NCBI GenBank assembly: GCA_014529385.2
Contig: CM043967.1
Span: forward strand, 82,842,278 to 82,906,277
Reading direction: 5' to 3'
DNA from: Adiantum capillus-veneris
Lineage: Eukaryota; Streptophyta; Polypodiopsida; Polypodiales; Pteridaceae
DNA: 64,000 nucleotides
The notes beneath the pieces are model-generated. The model was not told where the DNA came from and searched no databases. It worked only from the letters and a program-made list of their open reading frames with translations. A program made the position numbers and the translations under genes. Below, one piece after another: positions 1-10,949 of the stretch; positions within the stretch are counted from its first letter, which is position 1; each line of letters starts with the position of its first letter.

Positions 1-785
1 GCAAGCATGTCTACGCATTAGTCCTATCAATCTTCCATAGTAGAATGACAAGCTCTACTTGGTGTTTGGAAGACTTCGTCTTCGCAAACTTGATCCTAAG
101 CATGCATACTTCTTAACATTTTGTGCACAATAAAGAAAAAGAGAGTCTTATACGACAAAAAATTTGTTCATTTTAAACATTTGTACATTTGCTTACTCTA
201 GGGAAGCATTGTAAGCATTGACAAGGTTTAGGTTATCTCAAAAGGATAGCTCTTAAACTTAATAAGATATTTTCAAATAATCTTACTGCCTCTCAATACC
301 TTGTCTTCATGTCAAAGAATGGACTCAGGCTGCAGCACCTCTTCTTGGTCCTCGATCTCCGGTGGGTCTTCAATAGTTGGTTCGTGAAGTGGCTCTCCTT
401 TGTAAGGCTTTAGTAGGCTCACATGAAAAGCATTTTGTATGACCCAATGATTGGGAAACTTGAGTTGATAGGCCATCTCATTGATTGGTCTAAGAATCTA
501 GAAGGGATGATACTACCTTTTTGATAATTTAGCATGGTACTTTTGGTGTCCCGTAGAATTCTTGCCCGTTGTGTGCCTTAATCAAGCCTTGGGAAACTTA
601 AGCAAGACCCAATCATTTTCTTTAAGGCTTGGGCTCTTCTGTGCTTATCAGCAGTAGCCTTTTTCCTTTGCTGTGAGATAGAGATAGCATCCTTAATATT
701 TTGGAAAGATTCTTGTAGTTCTCAGCTATATTCATCTGCATCGAAGATCTTCCCGTGTACCTTAAGTAGCAGGGGACTTTTAGAT
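1..785 (-). pseudogene. Integrase C-terminal region with chromodomain-like tail
   Basis: Reading the minus strand gives a Lys/Arg-rich integrase C-terminal stretch (KATADKHRRAQALKK around 610-650). It is followed by the hallmark block NAFHVSLLKPYKGEP (about 385-435), a Glu/Pro-rich linker, and a chromodomain-like run KVLRGSK...YLIKFKSYP near 220-310. Chromodomains in this position are typical of chromoviruses and are thought to guide insertion to heterochromatin. Several stops interrupt the frame. Bases 1-130 match 12,681-12,800 in opposite orientation, so the tail exists twice in the window. Confidence 0.7.
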
Positions 786-1364
786 CTTCCCTCAATCACC
801 TAGAAAGGTGCTTTTCCCGTGAAAGTATGTACAGTGTTATTGTAGGCATATTGCACTAAGGGTAAGTACTTCTCCCATTGGGACCTCTGATCTACTTCCA
901 TTATGTAGGCTTTTAGTAGATCAAAAATTGTTAGGTTAGATATTTCACTTTGGCCATCCGTTTGCGGGTGATAGGCCAAAGAGAAGTTTAGCCTTGTCCC
1001 TAAATTCTCAAAGAGACCCTTACATAAATTACTGGTCATTCTAGGATCTCTATCTGACACTTGGACATTGGCAAGCCATGGTACTTGAAAATTTATGATA
1101 TGAAGAGGGTTGCCATTTGATGGGCTTTGATAGTCTTTTTGACAGGTATAAAATGAGCTTGTTTGCTGAACCTGTCTACTATCGTTTATATTTCCGTATT
1201 CCCATGGATAGACTTATGCAATCCAAAGATAAAATCCATGGATATGTTGTCCCATGGTGAATGTTGAGGATTGTCAAAGGTTGAAGCAATCCAGGTTTCT
1301 TCCCTCTATCAAACTTTGTATTTGGCATACCACACATTTAGAAACATACTCTTGCACTAGGGAA
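786..1364 (-). pseudogene. Ty3/gypsy integrase catalytic core (partial)
   Basis: The clearest part is an 86-residue open segment at 800-1,060. It holds SDRDPRM with the second catalytic Asp and YHPQTDGQSE with the catalytic Glu, both standard for the retroviral-type integrase DDE fold. Further upstream on the same strand (1,260-1,390) is the Cys-Cys half of the N-terminal zinc finger (SKCVVCQ) followed by a GLLQPL-like block that normally leads into the core. The His-His half of the finger is missing from this strand and is found inverted at 1,365-1,560. The region between about 1,060 and 1,250 is broken by stops. Confidence 0.8.
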
Positions 1365-1560
1365 GAAAGAGTAAACATTTATTTACAATATGGTTATCTT
1401 CTTATGGCAATAGACTATGTGTTACTAACTCACTACGTGAGAAAGTAATGTATGAATCTCATGCTCCTCCTTATGCGGGGCATAGAGGGATTCAATCTAC
1501 CCTAAAAGGGATGGAAACATATTTCTATTGGCTTGCTATGAAAGCAAACATAAGGATCAA
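1365..1560 (+). pseudogene. Inverted segment: His-His half of the integrase zinc finger
   Basis: The plus strand reads continuously as the segment that belongs just before the Cys-Cys half of the integrase zinc finger. It shows REKVMYESHAPPYAGHRG followed by QSTLKGMETYFYW, matching the H..H half of the HHCC finger of gypsy integrases. Both flanks (RNase H at 1,561-2,010, integrase core at 800-1,364) are on the minus strand. The simplest reading is an inversion of roughly 190 bp in place, since the segment sits exactly where the minus-strand order requires it. Breakpoints are good to about 20 bp. Confidence 0.75.
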
Positions 1561-2010
1561 TAGCGTATTCATCTATCATAGAAGATAGATCATTGTGAGT
1601 TGCTATGGACACCGCATTCACTCTCGGTCATCTTGAGAGTGCATCGGCTACTTGATTATGCTTGCCAGAAATGTGAGCAATATGAAAATGAAATTGCAAA
1701 AGGAAACTTGCCCACCTCATTTGTTTGTTGGAGAGCTTGGTCTGCGTCATGAAGTACTTAAGAAATTGGTTATCCGTCCACAGAATGACTAAGGAGTCCC
1801 CAATAAATAGTGCTTCCACGAGTCTAAGGCATGTAGAACTATGAGGAGTTCCTTATCATATATGCCTAGAGCTTGCTCAAAAGGGTCGAGCCTTTGACTT
1901 TCATAGTCTATGGCGTGCCCTTCCTTGAGCAAAACAGCTCCAAGGAAATCACCACAAGCGTCACATTGGACCTCAAATGGCTTTGAGAGATCTGGCAATG
2001 TAAGCACACA
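1561..2010 (-). pseudogene. Ty3/gypsy RNase H domain
   Basis: Two overlapping open segments (1,789-2,007 and 1,628-1,819) carry the domain in different frames, so at least one frameshift separates them. The first holds FEVQCDACGDFLGAVLLKEG with the first catalytic Asp (DA..G..GAVL) and YDKELLIVLHAL with the catalytic Glu. The second holds LWTDNQFLKYF with the third Asp and ends in the conserved HISGKHNQVADALSR. RNase H removes the RNA strand during reverse transcription. The end runs into a DLSSMIDEYA-like linker, where the inverted segment begins. Confidence 0.85.
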
Positions 2011-2700
2011 GGTTGAGAGATAAGCTTTTCTTTAAGCTTTTTGAAAGCATTGTTCTCCTTGGCAAACCATGTATACCTAACGTTTTTCTTTGTTAGGTCA
2101 TGTAATGGTCAAATGATTTGTGAGAACTTTTCTATGAAATGTCTATAGTATGCACACATACATATAAAGCTCCTTAGTTCATGAAGATTCCTTGGATTAG
2201 TCCATCCTTTTATTAACCCTAGCTTTGATGGATCCATTTGGATGCCATCTTGAGAGATAATGTGACCTAAATAATAAATCTCTTGTAAAAAAAACTCACT
2301 TTTTTTTGCTTAATATAAAGTTTACTCTCTTGTAAGACTTGAATATTACCTAGAGGTGTTTCTTGTGTTCATGTAGTGAATTAGAGTAGATGATAATATC
2401 ATTAAAAAACACTCTAGTAAATATTTGATGAGGCCTGAATAGCTTCTCCATCAAGCGGTTAAATGTGGCTAGTGCATTGGTCAAGCCAAAAGGCATGACA
2501 ATGTATTCATAAAGACCAAACGTAGTGCAAAATTAGGTCTTTACAATGTCCTAATCAACTATCCTTATTTGATGGTGGCAGCCACTTTTTAGGTCAATCC
2601 TAGGAGGTTTATTAGGCGGTGAACTTCCTGGAAGAAGTTCAATATTGCAGGTCATCATTGCCTCGTTTAGGAGGTAGTTCACAAGGGATGTCATCAATAA
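2011..2700 (-). pseudogene. Ty3/gypsy reverse transcriptase (inactive)
   Basis: The minus strand of 2,440-2,530 reads YEYIVMPFGLTNALATF, the RT block before the active site. About 2,370-2,410 reads FFNDIIIYSN, where gypsy elements have F(F/V)DDI: the first of the paired catalytic Asp residues is Asn (AAT at 2,401-2,403). Several stops and frameshifts interrupt the palm and finger regions. An A/T-rich slippage-prone tract (about 2,290-2,320) lies in the region after the active site. The copy could not polymerise DNA. Confidence 0.8.
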
Positions 2701-2859
2701 AAACATCTTGAAATCCCTTGAGAAAATTGGATAATTCTAATTCCTTGTTATTGTTTATATTTTCTTTTGCTAAAGCATTAGGTTCATTTTGAGAATCTTT
2801 AACAAAAATCATGTACATGGAATTAGAGCTCTTTATTGACTTATTGAAAGCTTACGTAT

Positions 2860-3294
2860 GTACAATGGGTATAGTGTTACCCATTTCCTTAGCATCTATG
2901 TATATGTCTTTTCCCTTGAACCTAAAGTAGATTTTCCTTAGCATCTATGTACATGTCTTTTCCCTTGAACCTAAAGTAGATTTTCCTTTCAAGGAATTTA
3001 ACATTGGCAGCAATGCAATCAAACCATGGTGCCCCTAGGATTACATCCTCGTGCTTGAGAGGAGAAATAAAGAAGTCCTCTTTGTCCACATAGCTTTGGA
3101 TATGGAGCCTCAATTTTCCAATTAAGCGAGTGACTAAATCTTTTTGCCCCTTGAAAGCACCATCGGCAGGTAGGACATCTCCCATCTCATAGGCTTGGAT
3201 GCTTAATTAGCTTGGTGGCCAACTTTGTGGATATGAAATTGTGAGTGGAAACAGGGTCAAAGAGAATAAAAGCATCATGTACTCTTACCTTTCC
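2860..3294 (-). pseudogene. Ty3/gypsy aspartic protease region
   Basis: The upstream part reads LFDPVSTHNFIS near 3,215-3,270, corresponding to the plant gypsy form DPG-S-T-H of the retropepsin active site, with Gly replaced by Val. An 87-residue open segment at 2,922-3,185 continues the domain and contains EDVILGAPWFD, the second conserved block ((I/L)LG..W). A 49-bp direct duplication (2,885-2,982) follows at the C-terminal end. The protease would process the gag-pol polyprotein. The active-site change and frame breaks make it non-functional. Confidence 0.7.
2885..2982. repeat. 49-bp tandem duplication
   Basis: Two nearly identical copies of a 49-bp unit start at 2,885 and 2,934, differing by a t/c change. 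They lie at the protease-RT junction of element A and add extra codons to the minus-strand frame. Confidence 0.9.
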
Positions 3295-4830
3295 CCAAGC
3301 ATGGGATAGAGGAAATCCTTTGTGGTGAGATTCCTCTTCTTGGATTTCGACCAAGGTAGCTCTAGGAGGCTTGTTTTGTGTATTCTTGTGGGGGCAAGCA
3401 CGATAGGCATGCCCTTACTCCCCACACTTGAAACAGCGGTTATCTTTACGATAATTCTCAAGCTCTTCAGGAGAGAGTTTATTTTTTCCATTATAAACTC
3501 CCTTCTCCTTAACTTTGTTCTTGTTGGTGTTGCCTTTAGGAGACTTTTGGACAGTTTCCTTCCCCTTAGGCTCATCGTTGTGGTCCTTGTTCTCTGTGGG
3601 CTTAAGATTTCTCTTATCCCCTTGTTGAAAAGTGATTCGTGAAGCCACCATGGTATGGTGTATGACTGTAGATATAGTATGTGGTCTTTCGCACACACAC
3701 ACACACAAAAAAAAATTGCTATCCAAAATCTATCTTCTTGAAGAAAGTGTCTTTGAGATGTAGGTCCCAAAACTTTTCTACATATTTGTGAATAGATTCG
3801 TAGGGAGAGAGCTTCAAGCTTCACCATTTGGTGAGTACTTTGTCTTTGGCATCGATAGCCAAAAACTGCTTCATGATGGAAGCTCTTAAATCTTTCCATG
3901 TTTGTGGAGCTTCACTGTTTGCCCGTAGGCTAGACAACCATTGCCTGGCAGACTTTTGAAAATGCATAGCTACATGGTGTAGCTTAGAGTACTCCGTGAA
4001 TCCCTCATCTCCAAATCCCGCATCGAATTGTTGGATGAAGGCCAAGACTTTGTCTGTAGCACCAAAGGTGCCATCGTAGGTAAGGAAAGAGATGTTCTTT
4101 CCTCCCTCTTTGAACTTCTTGAGCCTAGACGACCTCTTCCATGCGGCATAGGATCTCCTATGGCCTCTTCTTTTTGGTGGTTTGAAAGTTTCACTATCAC
4201 TCACTTCTTAGGAGGAATAATTTGAGGAGGATGGAGAAGAGGGTGACCTCTTTCTTGACGTTTTCTTCCCTTGGTCTTCCTTGTTTGCACCATCACTTTC
4301 TTCATAAGAGGAAGAGGATGAAGAAGATGGAGAAGAGGGTGACATCTTTCTTACCTTTTTCTTCTCTTGTTTTATGTCATCCCTCTTTGAATTATGGTGT
4401 GGAGAAGTGTGCTATGATCTTCTCCATTTAGGGGGTGTTGGAGAGATTTTTGCCCGTCGTCTTCATGGATCCACCTCCATCGAGGTGGCAAGGGACTCAC
4501 TTCTTTCTTGTTCTTTTGGTGGGGGCTCTTGAGTTCTCCTTTGGGAAGGAGATGCGTTGTCAAGTAGTAGATTTTTGAGCCCTTCGTACGGATCCTCTTC
4601 TTATTCCCGAATAGAAGAGAGGCCTCTTTTGGAAGTCTCACAAGGAGGCTTCCTAGGTACTCTCTCTCCTTGGTGGGGAGTTTGGGGAATCCCATGAGCA
4701 CGAAGCTGCTGCTTCACTTCACTCTGGAGGGATGGATTTCCCATGGCTTGTTGAAGCCTAGAAACAAGGTAGTTAACAAGCATAGGGTCTTTCAACACCA
4801 AAACATTACCGGCTCCTGTCAAGCTTCTAA
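3295..4830 (-). pseudogene. Ty3/gypsy gag with broken CCHC knuckle
   Basis: Open segments at 3,821-4,204 and 3,415-3,726 give a retrotransposon gag domain (KVLAFIQQFDAGFGDEGFTE, HFQKSARQWLSSLR) and a Lys-rich tail. The zinc knuckle is CFKCGE-stop-GHAYRAC: the spacing is CX2CX4HX4C, but codon six is TAA (plus 3,415-3,417). The N-terminal portion (4,601-4,822) is open but has no ATG between an upstream stop and the first conserved residues, so the true start is lost. An Asp/Glu/Lys-rich low-complexity stretch (about 4,220-4,400) lies between the blocks. Confidence 0.75.
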
Positions 4831-5045
4831 TATCTCAATTTAGTGGTTAAGCCAAATGCAAGCCCCGTAGGACTCCACTATTAAGACCATAGCTCTTGAC
4901 AGTGATGCCCCGTTGTCTGCACGAAGCACGCACACTACAAGGCTGAAAAATCCCTATTCTACTTACTTAATTGCAATTAATAATACCAACCATTTATAGC
5001 TAGCTTGAGGACCTCCCTTCTTGAGCAAGAAAAGATAAACCTTGT

Positions 5046-5057
5046 GCTCTAATACCA
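5046..5057 (-). other. Primer-binding site, element A
   Basis: The plus strand reads gctctaatacca, the complement of TGGTATTAGAGC. It differs by one base from the initiator-tRNA-Met primer site TGGTATCAGAGC used by many plant retrotransposons. It lies one base from the TG that starts the LTR at 5,059 and downstream of gag on the correct strand. Confidence 0.75.
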
Positions 5058-5058
5058 A

Positions 5059-6295
5059 TGTAACATTTAATGGCCTAGTAACTTGTGTGTAGCGGAAAAT
5101 AGCATAAACATAGTGAGCATTTTATTAGAATAGATTCCTAATAAGCATAGCAAGAGTGCTTGGATGGAGAGAGCAACAAAAGGCATAACACCTAGATAGA
5201 TAGGCATGAACAATACTTAAAGAGAGAGAAATTAAGCTTTTGATAACAATTAAAGACCGGATTTACATGGAGCCGGTCTTCCTCCAAAAGGCTTTGTATT
5301 ATAGGTTTCCCCCATCAAGGGAGACATTTTACAATACAATACTTTGTTTTCCTTCAATAACTTGCTGGTGCAATGAATATGGAAGTTTCAAACACCATGC
5401 ACACACTTATAAAACACAACATCAATTCCCTCATGGTCTCAGACCCAAGACCTCACACACCTTCAAAGATGGTGAGATCTAGCGGGGTATGAGAGTAGAT
5501 TGAGAGGAAGAAGGAGTATTTTTACGAGAAAGAAGTATATCTCCTCACATAATCACTCATAAAATCTTAGCATAGCTTAGTAATTAGCATGGTAGAAGAG
5601 ATAAGAATGCATTGGATCTTGGCTCTTGGTTGGATTTGCATCACAAAGCCAAGAGTTGTTGGTGTAGGCCTCCCTTCTCACAAGCTTGGAGTAGATGATG
5701 AGCTTTCCATTAAATCTTGAGAAGGAGAGAGAGTATTATTTGCTTCACACATGAAATTGTGTGAGTGTGTGTGTGATAATACCTTGCCAAAATCAGCCCC
5801 CTCTCTCTCTTGGTCGACCCCTCTTGCATTTTACTCATGCTGGCACCCCATTGGACCCTGCAAAGCTTAGCCAATGAAAATTAAGAAGCATAAGTGATAG
5901 CCTTGTGACATGTGTCCCCCTTTCCCCTTTTGTGAGAGCTTTAGGTAATTAAATAATGCAATTAAACTCAAATTGGACCCCTTAGTCTTCTGGCCAATAG
6001 GAATCAGTCAAGCCATTGGGCTGTTGAATGCTCATTGGACCCCTTGGGAGACTATCCAATAGTCTTCTAGAGAGTTCAATTTCTATTGATTCTTTTATCA
6101 AGTGTTTTAAAATGAATTTAACTAAATGTACTCTAGCCTAATTCTCATTGGTACAGCTCTATGACCATCCAGTAGGAATTGAATGCATCTTGGGGGCAAC
6201 TGTCCTAGGGAGCAAACATGTGTCCCCTATTCCGTTTGTGTAAAGGGAGCCTGCTAGAGTGTGTGTGAGTTTCTCTCTGATCCCCTACTAAAAGA
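5059..6295 (-). repeat. 5' LTR of element A
   Basis: The LTR begins with TGTAACATTT (plus orientation, i.e. the ...CA end on the minus strand) beside the PBS. It matches, in reverse complement, the plus-strand LTR at 12,963-14,420 over long stretches. Examples are the block around 5,590-5,680 against 13,840-13,900 and the block 5,059-5,200 against 14,290-14,420. It includes the ggggtccaat motif and an A/T-rich stretch. The outer end (start of U3) corresponding to TGTCATAAAATC is not found here, so the LTR is probably truncated by element B near 6,295. Confidence 0.7.
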
Positions 6296-6311
6296 GCTCT
6301 CCCCCTCTTAT

Positions 6312-7200
6312 CTAGGGATACGTGAAGACTTTTTGATCTTCACATAAGCATTCAATATTACCTAGAATTTTACCATTGGATATCACCTTTGAATTTTGGA
6401 ACCTTAGCATTTTGGAAGTCTTAATGTGCTGAACCTTAGGGTCTTTGAAGCCAATTGTTACACATTTTTCTTTTGCAGATGGCCCCCCTCTTTGGATCCC
6501 TGCTTTGGATCCCTCATGTGACCGGTCTGCCAGCTTAACCAATATTCTAGCTTTTTCTCTCCTAGTACTTCCCCATGTTAAATGATAAGTTTAACATGAG
6601 AAAATCATTTAGGAGAATTAGATAATAGTTATTGTGGCAATGATCCACGTTCCATAATTCATTAGACTCTTTGTCTCTTTTGGATCTATCACAGCTGAAC
6701 ATGTGGTTTTGAATCCTGTTTCTCTGTATATGCTAAATTTGATCATCGTAGGAGATAGTCGGTCTTCTTCCTTATCCATGTTCTTGTCTTGATCTTGCAT
6801 TTATTGAACATTTTATGAACTTGGAAACTTTTCTCCTTGATCTGCTTTCATTTGCACTCTTTCTGGATTTGGCTTCTTTGAAATAGATTTTGTTGATTCT
6901 TCAAGTATGTCAATGATGACATATTCTCGTTGTTGCTCTGCTTCCTTTGTTTTCACTTTTTCCTCATGCTCAATGACATAGACATCTATTTGACATTTTT
7001 TGCTTTCACACTCACAAACTTTATTAGCTTCTTTCAACACCTTTATCATAAACAAGGGAGTTATATCATAGCCATCGTCATCGCAAAATTTGGTGTTGGT
7101 CACCTCATTTACGCAAACATCAAGAGTGGCAAGAATTTGTTGTCATCCAAATGGTTCAAACGTTTCTTTAGGAAAAGGTTCTAGAATGTAGCATGTGTCC
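6312..7200 (-). pseudogene. Element B, region after the protease
   Basis: The segment 6,813-7,103 reads TKFCDDDGYDITPLFMIKVL, matching TKFYDQDGYDVVPYYMVELI of element C at 15,301-15,360. It is therefore the same linker between protease and RT. It is Lys/Glu-rich. The piece at 6,312-6,542 is open for 76 residues but shows no recognisable motif. The RT that should follow is absent. Confidence 0.6.
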
Positions 7201-7208
7201 TCCATAGG

Positions 7209-7755
7209 TCAATTAAGAATACAATCCTCCTTCTTCAAACTTACACTCTTAGGAGCTTTGTACATCCAAATATGTGCTTTGTCTTGCAGCTCGACCGGTA
7301 TCTCATCTTCTTGATCCGTAGTAAAGTTTAGATCTTGTTCCGTGGTCCACTCTACATCTCTATAACTATGATCTTTGACATTGATTTTCCTTGTGACCTC
7401 TTTGTGTCTCAAGTAGATATAGTCATAGCCCCAGTCTTGTACCATTTTGAGTTGGCGCATGAATGGTTTTCCCAATATGATATCAAAGTTGTTTCTCTTG
7501 TCAAGATTCATTATGGAAAAGGTGTGCTCATACTCTATGCCACACAAGGATACAATGATTTGTTCTAATATTCCTATCGGTCTCTCCACGTATCCATCCG
7601 CTAATTGCAATAGTCAAGTTTTCGAAGAGCAAGTCTCCCCATTTTTTTCCATATTTCTTTGGTTGCAATGGAAATTCTTGCCCCACTATCTAATATAGCA
7701 ATTGTCTTTACTCCTTTGTACTCAAGTGGTAAGGTGGTGTTTCCTTCTTCTCCTT
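7209..7755 (-). pseudogene. Element B retropepsin-like protease
   Basis: The active site is intact: AILDSGARISIATKEIW, with DSGA encoded at 7,679-7,690. After an in-frame stop the domain continues in another frame at 7,209-7,610 with RNNFDIILGKPFMRQL, the second protease block (IILG.PF), followed by MVQDWGYDYIYLRH. Element C has the same order with closely similar words (YDIILGRPFMRYLKMVQDWGY). In the family this domain cleaves the gag-pol product. Here the frameshift near 7,610 splits it. Confidence 0.8.
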
Positions 7756-9110
7756 CACATTAGTCACTCACCTTATTTACTAGTAATGGCTTTGTCTGTG
7801 ATTTCTTAGGGGAGGTGTCACCCATGTTTTTGTTTGCAAGTTGGTCACGTGAAGGGATTTTCAATCCATGTTTTCCAGGTATTTTCCCATTTGGCCCCAT
7901 AGATGCAGTCTAATTTCTAGTAGCTCTAAGAGATAAAGTGTGCATTGGATAGAAGAAGATATCAATTCATGCAAGCTCTTGGTATCCATCATTTTTGGTG
8001 TGGCTTTCCACTAAGAAGGTACCATTTTAACCTCCAATTTTGTTTCAAGTTCTCCTATGAAATATGGCAAAGTCTTTAGAGAGCGTGGTTTGCTCTCTTC
8101 AGATGCAAAAAACCCAGCATCCCCATATAAAGATCTTATATCCCGTGGAAAAAATTTGTGATCCATGTTTATCTCAAGGATAGGTGCTGACTGTAAAGTA
8201 GCACTACCATCCTTTTGGTTTCTCCATAAGGATTGTGGCCACAGTTCTTCTACCTTGGCAATTGGCATCACTGATTATGAGCCCACCCCATCTGTGGTAT
8301 TGGCTACTTCCCTTGTATATAAAGATGTCTCAACTTTTGGCTCTTCTTGATCTTTGTTCACAATACCATGGCTCTCCAATTCGTGGATTTTTTTTGCGGA
8401 TTAGCACCTCTGTTTTTGGAGCATCTGGAACATGTGGTTCCATAAGAGCTTGGGCCTTCTGGATGATCTCCTTGCATATTTTCAACCTCTCTTTTTCATA
8501 CCCTAGATGAGGATATGTCAGCCTCTATCCTCTTGGGTTTGATTGGGTTTTAGCCTAGCTTCATAGGCCTTCAGAATTGCATCTAAAGATTCAAAGAGTT
8601 TGTCGACCAAGACTGAACCTCCCGAGTTAGTCTTTGAATCTTTAGGTCCCTTTGTGTTTTTGTTCCTTTCTTGCTCTTGTCTAAGTTATTCTCTTATTTG
8701 ATTCAATTTAGTTTCCAAAGCAACTTTCTCCTGTAGCATTTTGCTTTCATTTTGTCCCTTTTGGCTTTCCACGATTTTCTTCATGCTCTCACCGATATGT
8801 TCTCGATTTCTATTTGAACATGCAATGTGGCTTCCTCCTCAACGATTGCATTTTAGCAGCTTCTTGAGCTTGAGCTCAAGTCATCATGTTTAAAGAAATG
8901 GCGGGTTCTACCTCAGAACTCCTTGAAGAAGCATCACGCCTACAGCATTCATTATTGCTTTATCTTTGTAGTCTGGATTCTTAGCACAGTGTTGGCATAG
9001 ATTATCTCTTCCACAACATTCATAGAATACAATTCTATTTGTGGACCCTTGTTTGGACAACTTTGTGCCCAATGATCACCTCCACACTCATAGCATGGAC
9101 CTTCTTGTTT
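7756..9110 (-). pseudogene. Element B gag C-terminus with zinc knuckle
   Basis: The minus strand of 9,057-9,095 reads CYECGGDHWAQSC, a CX2CX3HX4C knuckle of the short form seen in several plant gypsy gag proteins, preceded by KQEGP. Downstream (lower coordinates) the sequence is rich in Lys, Glu and Gln and broken by several stops. Open stretches at 8,011-8,271 and nearby have no motif I recognise. The knuckle would bind the element's RNA during packaging. Confidence 0.6.
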
Positions 9111-10600
9111 CATAGATGGTGATACAGCCAATGGTTGTTCTGGCCTGGTAATGTTCTCGAACCATACTCTTGATTGGCTAAGAACATGAGTGTATTTGTA
9201 TCCATGGAGTAATGATTTTTCATGGGTTATGGCACGTGTGTTTGCTATGTGTAGTTGAATACTAATCTACCATCATTCTGAAGAGGTGGTTGTTGCCCTA
9301 GCATGCGTTGCGGTTTTGGTTGAGTGCTACACCATGGAGTGGGATGATCCCCTCCACAAGTATTTCATCTCCTCAATTGAGGTTGTTGTACAATCGGGTT
9401 CTGTATGTAGACTTGTTTAACTCTTCTAATCACCTCCTTGACTACTTGATCAAATCTCTACCCCATAGGAGGTTGAACATCTTGCTTTGTTGTGGGTTCT
9501 CTCTTCGGAGATGAGGCATTACTAGTCGCATTGTCTATATCTTTAGTCACCTCTCCATAGGCCTTACAATTGTCAACTAGGTATAGAGCTTCTCTAGTGA
9601 CTTGATCAAATGTCGTGCATCCTTTCATATAGAGGTCCTTTTTAAGAATTTTATTTCTCAAGTTCTCTATGATGAGAACGGATAGCCTCTCATCTTGTGG
9701 TAAATCTCTCACATGACATCTCTGTATGTATTGTTTGAAGCAAAGCAGAGCTTCCTTCACTTTTTCGTCCTTTTTCTCTTTGAATGCATAGATCTAGGAC
9801 ATTGTGTTGTGTATGATTCCCCTTTTTGAGAACTCTTCTGTGAATTCTTGCAAGAGTTGAGTTATGTTGGGAAAATCATCTCTATTAGTGGTTGGAACCG
9901 TGTCAAAGTTGTTCCTTCTAATGTCAACCCAAATCCCTCATATAAGTATGGGAATCTGCAATTTGTTCAGCTCTTAAAACTTGTTTGAAGAGTTAGATAT
10001 GAGAATATGGATCCTCCGACCCATTTTATTTTGTCTTGACACATTGGTCCACTTGATATGGTCTTAATCATTGTGGTTTAATCACCAATCTAACCAGTTT
10101 GTGATCTCGTGGAAAGATGTCTCTCCTGATCTCGTCTCATCTTGGAGAAAATACCGGTGGAATCCTCTCTGATATGTGCTCTGGCATAGTTTTTGGCTGA
10201 AAGTAAGCAGAGATTGGAGTACCCTCATATGTGTATCTCTCTAGGTCAATTGGATCGACAAGTTTCTACTCTCTTCCATACTTATCTACCATCAAAACTT
10301 GCACTTCATGGGCATCTGTTTACTTGAATGCATAGAGGTTCTTATGGGTGGTCAAATCTCTACCATTGGGCTCTACACACTTGTAGAAGATATATTGGTC
10401 TCCGTTTGTGAATCTATATAAGACCTCATAAGTGTAATCCATAAGAACTGGCATGGCTTCATTAGCTCTAATAAATCTCACGTTTGGTTTGTTGATCAGA
10501 GGATGCCTCTCCTCTAGGTATTCTCCCAATCCCCTGTTGTTGGCATTGTAGCATTTTTCATGTCTCTGAGTGGAGTAGAGAACCCTAGTGGTGGATGATT
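9111..10600 (-). pseudogene. Element B gag N-terminal part
   Basis: The segment 9,458-9,760 (KEALLCFKQYIQRCHVRDLP, then LSVLIIENLRN) has the helical, Arg/Gln-rich character and word order of retrotransposon gag. The segment 10,320-10,529 continues upstream in the same strand (GEYLEERHPLINKPNVRF, YEVLYRFTNGDQYIF). The frame opens after a TGA near 10,598 with no ATG before the conserved part. Stops at about 10,319 and 10,260 break it. The nearest palindrome of the leader lies about 430 bp upstream. Confidence 0.5.
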
Positions 10601-10949
10601 TTCATGGTTAAGACTCACCCAAGATTTGCAAGATAGTCTCTTAAAGCCCACTTTCGCTTAGTGCAACTTATCCCTTTTTGCCCCTGGTAAGGTCTCTCAA
10701 AAGTTAGATCTTTGTGGCTTTTTGGTCTCTAGAAAACAGTCTTGGGTACCCTAAAAGTTTGGATTTAGGAAACCTAAAAAACTCAGCTCTAAAACTTATT
10801 GACCGCAAGCTTTCTTGCTGGCTATACCTGACTCAATTTGGAGATGTCTATCAAAAGTTAGAGCACTTTTAGTGAACTGCACTTGAAACAACACTCAAAA
10901 TAGTTTGAACACAGGAACTTTGGCTTGTATCTTGGCCTCCCAAAGGTAT

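Larger units (their letters stand above)
1..6295 (-). mobile_element. Ty3/gypsy chromovirus, element A (degenerate)
   Basis: Read on the minus strand from high to low coordinates, the segment holds a 5' LTR, a primer-binding site, gag, protease, reverse transcriptase, RNase H, integrase and a chromodomain-like tail. This is the order of a Ty3/gypsy chromovirus. Every domain carries stops or frameshifts, and key residues are altered (stop in the zinc knuckle, Asp to Asn in the RT active site), so the copy cannot act alone. The 3' LTR would lie left of the window. Positions 12,601-14,420 hold the end of a related copy in the opposite orientation. Boundaries at the right end (about 6,295) are approximate. 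Confidence 0.85.

Noticed and set aside
3285-3899. 204-codon minus-strand frame as a gene
   Set aside because: It overlaps gag of element A in another frame, and the gag frames carry the conserved blocks.
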